A stretch of DNA of 64,000 nucleotides from an uncultured Anaerolineaceae bacterium (GTDB lineage: Bacteria > Chloroflexota > Anaerolineae > Anaerolineales > Anaerolineaceae). The notes under the pieces are model-generated. The model did not search any database, was not told where the DNA came from, and was given only the letters and a program-made list of their open reading frames with translations. Of this stretch, positions 60,194 to 64,000 are shown one piece after another; within the stretch, counting starts at the first letter, position 1, and each line of letters starts with the position of its first letter. A program made the translations under genes and the position numbers. The stretch is taken from positions 29,019 through 93,018 of the forward strand of contig CALIHP010000060.1 of NCBI GenBank assembly GCA_938020565.1. The letters run 5' to 3'.

Positions 60194-60615
60194 GCCACTG
60201 ATATGAACCTTATTGAGCATTTATTCGAAATATTTGGTGTGCCTTTGACAAATTTTTTTTAAAGAGTCGCAGATCCGCGCAATTGCAAATTGCAAAATCT
60301 GACTGTACGTGCCGTATAATTAAATATATGGCAATTAGAATAGAATAATTAGTATAATATTTAGAAGTAAGAATTAAAATCAGATGTTACGCCGTCCTTC
60401 GCGGGAGACTCCGCCGATTCCCTGGTTTATTATGGAGCGGGGTGGTTTTAAATAAGGAAAAGCGCCCTGATCTGACAGAAAAGCTGAAGTTCAGCTGTAT
60501 TTATCAGATAAGGGAAGCGTTTATTTACTGCGACTACTCACAAGTTTTTCAAAACAGGCTATGGATCAGACGAATCTGGGACCGAATCACAAATTTTCGT
60601 GTACAATTGGGAAGT

Positions 60616-61362
60616 ATGGAGCTAAAAGTCGGCATCGCTAAAATCGCCCAATACGGCCGAGTCGAGAACAGCGAAACGTTCGAGCTTATCGAACGTCCGC
60701 GTGGAAGCGGCTATTCCGCAATCCTGAGCGATGGACAGCTCAATGGCGAGCCGGATAAACGCGTTTCTAATCAATGCACCAAGAAAATCAGCGATTCGAT
60801 CTTCGACGGCGTTCGCGACAGTGTTGCGCTGCGTGCCGCATCAGATCATCTGTATACGCTTTTCATGGGAAAGGGGCAGGCAGAAGTCATCCTGATGTCG
60901 CTTGACCTGAGTACCGAGACGATCGTCGTCAGCCGCAATAATCCACACCCGATTTACATCTATCGGAACGAAGACATTCATGAATGGAGCAACGATTCGC
61001 TTCCGCTCGGCGTCGCCGCGCATCAAAGTCCGACCATTAATGAAATCAGAATTGCGCCTGGAACAATCCTGATCGCGGCCTCTGACGGCGTCTTTCAGGC
61101 CGGCAGCAGCGGCGGTTATGAATGGGATGTCTCGCTGCACCTGCTATCCATTTTGGAGGATAACTACAATCCGTCGGCTCAGGAAATCGCCAACCTGATC
61201 CTTTATCAGGCGATTCATCTCGACGAAAATCGTCCGCGGCAGGACATGACCGTTGTCGTTTTCCAAATCTGTTCATCTGAGTCTGGCGTCGTTCCGCAAA
61301 CACGCAAGGTCTACTACCAGATTCCGTTCGCGATCGAATACGTCGACGACCTCGATAATTAG
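60616..61362 (+). CDS. SpoIIE/PP2C-type protein phosphatase domain protein
   Basis: The 248-residue product is a stand-alone PPM phosphatase domain: VGIAKIAQYGRVENSETFELIERPRGSGYSAILSDGQ at the start, with the metal Asp in L-S-D-G. S-R-N-N-P-H-P-I follows near residue 112, then G-T-I-L-I-A-A-S-D-G-V near 153 (second metal Asp) and D-M-T-V-V-V-F near 215. ATG 60616, preceded by GGGAAG, is chosen over an in-frame start 58 codons upstream. There is no sensor or anti-sigma domain attached and no partner kinase nearby. It may dephosphorylate an anti-sigma-antagonist in a partner-switching pathway. Such solo proteins are familiar in Anaerolineae-type genomes. Confidence 0.8.
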   Translation: MELKVGIAKIAQYGRVENSETFELIERPRGSGYSAILSDGQLNGEPDKRVSNQCTKKISDSIFDGVRDSVALRAASDHLYTLFMGKGQAEVILMSLDLSTETIVVSRNNPHPIYIYRNEDIHEWSNDSLPLGVAAHQSPTINEIRIAPGTILIAASDGVFQAGSSGGYEWDVSLHLLSILEDNYNPSAQEIANLILYQAIHLDENRPRQDMTVVVFQICSSESGVVPQTRKVYYQIPFAIEYVDDLDN

Positions 61363-61535
61363 TTTCCTTCATCCGGCTAAGCCGCCATCCTTTCCCGAAT
61401 TCTCCTCTTTTCAGCAGGTTCCAGGAGAATTTCAGCGTAAATCATATGAATTGATGTATAATATGTGTTTGTGTTGCCCGTTTCGTTCGCTCGGATCAAG
61501 GGGCAAGCAAAACCAAGGAGAAAGCAAGGAACAAT

Positions 61536-62969
61536 ATGAAGAAACCCATTGTAAACCTCGTCATCATCCTCGTCATTGCGGCATTGGCAATATTTATTGA
61601 TATTCCCCGCGAAAAAGGATTGAAAATCGGGAGTCTGGAACGAACCGGAAACCTTTATCTCGGTTTAGATCTTCAAGGTGGGATGCAAGTCTTACTTGAA
61701 GCCGACGTCGAACCCGGTGTAGCCGTCAGCGCTGAACAGATGGAAACCGCGCGCACGATTCTCGAAAACCGAAGCAACGGTCTCGGCGTCAGCGAAGTCG
61801 TTTTCCAGATCGCCGGCGATTCGCGAATTATCGCTGAATTTCCGGGCGTTACCGATACTGACGAAGTTCTTGGGACGCTTAAGGGAACCGGGCTTCTCGA
61901 ATTCGTTGATACCGGTGACAAGGCGTTCAACGAGGGCGACCCGATCAAGACCGATATCACGGCTGCGTCGGATAAAACCGCGGATATGAACGCGGAGACG
62001 GACGAAACTTCCGAGGAAAAAATGGGTTCGGAGGACGAAACGACGAACGAAACCACTGAAGCCGCGGCCGAAAATGCGGATGAAAATGAAACGGTTTACC
62101 ATACGGTCCTGACCGGCTCGGATATCAAAACTGTTGGCGTCGAGATGATGAACGCGACGACTCCCGTTGTGACTTTCGAGCTCAAAGACGAAGGCGCGAA
62201 AATTTTCGGCGACTTTACGACGAATCATATCAATCGCTTCCTGACGATCGTTCTTGACGGGAAGGTCATCTCCAGTCCGCGAATCAATTCGGCGATTACC
62301 GATGGCGCCGGCATGATCACCGGCAATTTTACGATTGATTCTGCTAACGCCTTGGCCGTTCAGCTCAAATATGGCGCGCTTCCGGTCCCGCTGAAAATTG
62401 TCGAATACAAGATGATCGGTGCGTCGCTCGGGGAAGATTCGCTGCGAAAAAGCCTGATCGCTGGATTGATCGGTTTATCCATCGCCTGTTTATTCATGCT
62501 GATTTATTATCGTCTGCCAGGCCTTGTCGCGATCCTGACGATCTTTTTCTATGGTCTGGTAACGCTCGCGGTTTATAAGCTCATCCCGGTTACCCTTTCT
62601 CTCGCGGGTATCGCCGGCTTCCTGCTGACGACCGGTTCAGCGTTCGACTCGAATATCCTCATGTTTGAGCGGCTGAAAGAAGAGCTCCGCGATGGACGAT
62701 CGGTTCAGCTTGCCGCTTCTTCATGCTGGACGAAGGCCTGGAGTTCGATCCGTGATTCGAATATCGCGACGTTGATCACCGCTGCGATTCTTTTCTACTT
62801 CGGTTCTTCGTTCGGGGCGACCGTCGTTAAGGGCTTCGCCGTTTCGCTGATGATCGGCGTGGTCATATCGCTGCTTTCGAGTTACCTGGTCACGAGAACC
62901 CTCCTGTATTATTTTACGCGCTCGGTTAAAGACGAAGCGGACGTTAAGACAAAAGTATTTGGACTCTAA
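61536..62969 (+). CDS. secD: Protein translocase subunit SecD
   Basis: Membrane protein that uses the proton or sodium gradient to assist protein export after SecA. The 477-residue product has TM1 (about residues 7-22), the family motif L-G-L-D-L-Q-G-G-M-Q near 42 and the P1 head domain. Five clustered C-terminal membrane segments (about 310-460) include the D5 motif S-A-F-D-S-N-I-L-M-F-E-R. Residues 132-187 form an acidic, Asp/Glu/Thr-rich insertion, which is unusual. It starts 173 bases after the phosphatase gene and precedes secF. Confidence 0.95.
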   Translation: MKKPIVNLVIILVIAALAIFIDIPREKGLKIGSLERTGNLYLGLDLQGGMQVLLEADVEPGVAVSAEQMETARTILENRSNGLGVSEVVFQIAGDSRIIAEFPGVTDTDEVLGTLKGTGLLEFVDTGDKAFNEGDPIKTDITAASDKTADMNAETDETSEEKMGSEDETTNETTEAAAENADENETVYHTVLTGSDIKTVGVEMMNATTPVVTFELKDEGAKIFGDFTTNHINRFLTIVLDGKVISSPRINSAITDGAGMITGNFTIDSANALAVQLKYGALPVPLKIVEYKMIGASLGEDSLRKSLIAGLIGLSIACLFMLIYYRLPGLVAILTIFFYGLVTLAVYKLIPVTLSLAGIAGFLLTTGSAFDSNILMFERLKEELRDGRSVQLAASSCWTKAWSSIRDSNIATLITAAILFYFGSSFGATVVKGFAVSLMIGVVISLLSSYLVTRTLLYYFTRSVKDEADVKTKVFGL

Positions 62970-62982
62970 GAGGAGGTAAAAC

Positions 62983-63909
62983 ATGAAAATCGACATTCTC
63001 TCTAAACGCTACTGGTTTTTCGCCTTCTCCTTGCTGTTGATTGTGCCCGGATTAATCGTTCTCGCGGTCAAGGGCTTGCCGATGGGGATCGATTTCACCG
63101 GCGGAACCTTAATGGAGCTCAGATTCGCCGAAGGGACTCGCCCGGAACGGGAAGAGCTTGAAGCGGCGACGATTGAGTATGGGATCGACGGAACCGTCGT
63201 CAACTCCGGCGACACGAACGTAATCGTCCGAGCGCCTGCGCTCGATACCGATCAGATCGAAGCTTATACAGACTTCATCGCTGAAAAATATAATCAGGAC
63301 CCTGCTGCGCTGCAATTCTCGGTCAGTACGGTTGGGCCGTCGATTGGGCAGGAAGTTACCGGACGCGCAGGATTAGCCGTTCTCGCCGCTGCGATCGCCG
63401 TCATTCTCTACATCTGGTTCGCGTTTCGAACGATTCCGAACAGCTTCCGCTACGGGATCTGCGCCGTGCTGGCGATGGTTCATGATATTTTGATTGTGCT
63501 GTCGCTCGCCGCGATCGGGCAATTCTGGGGCTGGCAGTTTACATCTCTGACGCTGACGGCGCTGTTGACCGTAATCGGTTTCTCGGTACAGGATAAAATC
63601 GTCGTTTTCGACCGCATCCGCGAAAATACGCGGCTGCTCCGCGGAATCGACTACGAAACGCTCGTGAACCATTCGATCGTTCAGACTCTCGAACGCTCGA
63701 TTAATACGCAGCTGATGACTTCCGAGTTCATGCTCCTGGCGCTGGCGCTCCTTGGCGGTGCTTCGCTCCGTGATTTCTCGATTATCCTGCTCGTCGGTTT
63801 ACTGATGGGTACATATTCGTCGATCTTTATCGCTGCGCCGCTCCTCGTCGTCTGGGAAAAAGAGGATTGGAAGAATTGGGGAAAGGGCGGAAAAAAGGCC
63901 GAAGCCTGA
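62983..63909 (+). CDS. secF: Protein translocase subunit SecF
   Basis: Partner of SecD in the Sec accessory complex. The 308-residue product has an N-terminal membrane segment (about residues 10-30), the D-F-T-G-G-T-L-M-E-L-R-F motif near 38 and five further segments. Family blocks are the FSVSTVGPSIGQEVTGRAGLAVLAA region and the SVQDKIVVFDRIRENTR motif (D4/F4-type) near 202. AGGAGG precedes the ATG, 13 bases after secD. A strong terminator closes the transcript. Confidence 0.95.
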   Translation: MKIDILSKRYWFFAFSLLLIVPGLIVLAVKGLPMGIDFTGGTLMELRFAEGTRPEREELEAATIEYGIDGTVVNSGDTNVIVRAPALDTDQIEAYTDFIAEKYNQDPAALQFSVSTVGPSIGQEVTGRAGLAVLAAAIAVILYIWFAFRTIPNSFRYGICAVLAMVHDILIVLSLAAIGQFWGWQFTSLTLTALLTVIGFSVQDKIVVFDRIRENTRLLRGIDYETLVNHSIVQTLERSINTQLMTSEFMLLALALLGGASLRDFSIILLVGLLMGTYSSIFIAAPLLVVWEKEDWKNWGKGGKKAEA

Positions 63910-63934
63910 TCTGCTCCGTAAGTTGTGCTTTATT

Positions 63935-63967
63935 AAACCGAAGGCTCAACGGCCTTCGGTTTTTTTA
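63935..63967 (+). terminator. Rho-independent terminator after secF
   Basis: AAACCGAAGGC (63935-63945) pairs perfectly with GCCTTCGGTTT (63952-63962), with a 6-base loop and a T-tract of at least seven. Confidence 0.92.
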
Positions 63968-64000
63968 GTCGGACTTTAAAATTGTTTTTTTTATCATTTT

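Larger units (their letters stand above)
59897..60615. other. Long AT-rich intergenic region
   Basis: This 719-base stretch has no gene I can support and is more AT-rich than its flanks. It contains the 16-base palindrome at 59932-59947 and three neighbouring stem-loops between 60041 and 60193. A TTGACA at 60246-60251 without a matching -10, TTGCAAATTGCAA repeats and TATAAT boxes at about 60316 and 60354 also occur. An open frame from 60442 joins the phosphatase but looks like a non-coding extension. Confidence 0.6.

Noticed and set aside
60442..60615. 58-residue N-terminal extension of the SpoIIE-type phosphatase
   Set aside because: It is not similar to the family, is AT-rich like the intergenic region and lacks an RBS. 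The domain begins right after ATG 60616.
1..64000. CRISPR arrays, tRNA or rRNA genes, insertion sequences, integrases, phage genes
   Set aside because: I looked for regularly spaced repeats, tRNA-like T-arm motifs and transposase or integrase motifs and saw none. Absence by eye is not proof; tRNAscan-SE and a repeat finder would settle it.

Overview
The window is a bacterial chromosome segment of roughly 55% G+C (my estimate), gene-dense on both strands. It has no tRNA, rRNA, CRISPR array, insertion sequence or prophage that I could recognise. The best taxonomic guess is Chloroflexota, class Anaerolineae. The reasons are a membrane-anchored TPR protein with a TATPTTPP-type linker, a stand-alone SpoIIE/PP2C-like phosphatase, two BMP-family nucleoside ABC importers, a sufCBD-x-SU operon, an AdhE and a selenium/molybdenum hydroxylase maturation cluster. 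Together they fit an anaerobic fermentative heterotroph. The assignment is inference, not proof.

Left part (1-11,700): the end of a response regulator gene and a small heat-shock protein gene are followed by a nine-gene minus-strand sugar operon. It encodes split transketolase (two subunits), an FGGY kinase, a DUF2291 protein, a ribose-type ABC importer (ATPase, permease, binding protein), an arabinose/fucose-type isomerase and an RbsD-type pyranase. A divergent SorC-family regulator faces it. Two near-identical palindromes lie between them, one overlapping the operon's -35 box. The proposed flow is sugar uptake, anomer conversion, aldose to ketose, ketose phosphate, then transketolase.

Middle part (11,700-36,700): housekeeping genes (der, signal peptidase I, a zinc-ribbon protein, a TPR protein, ddl, groESL with a CIRCE-like operator, trmD, tgt, pyrG) are interleaved with two nucleoside-type ABC importers. 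The first has a separately promoted binding protein, then an ATPase and two permeases. The second is two permeases, a lipoprotein binding protein, an ATPase and a purine/pyrimidine deaminase in one operon.

Right part (36,700-64,000): catabolic threonine ammonia-lyase, AdhE and a serine carboxypeptidase come first. They are followed by grpB with a decayed partial copy, plsX with a membrane protein, the suf iron-sulfur operon (sufC-B-D-small protein-S-U), an ECF sigma/anti-sigma/bactofilin-like operon, selD divergent from yqeC-yqeB, a convergent padR-xdhC pair, a secreted transglycosylase-like protein, a long AT-rich intergenic region, a SpoIIE-type phosphatase and secD-secF with a strong terminator.

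Start sites were adjusted in many genes from ribosome-binding sites and family N-termini; this is stated in each entry. Family names come from recognising motifs by eye; no database search was run.
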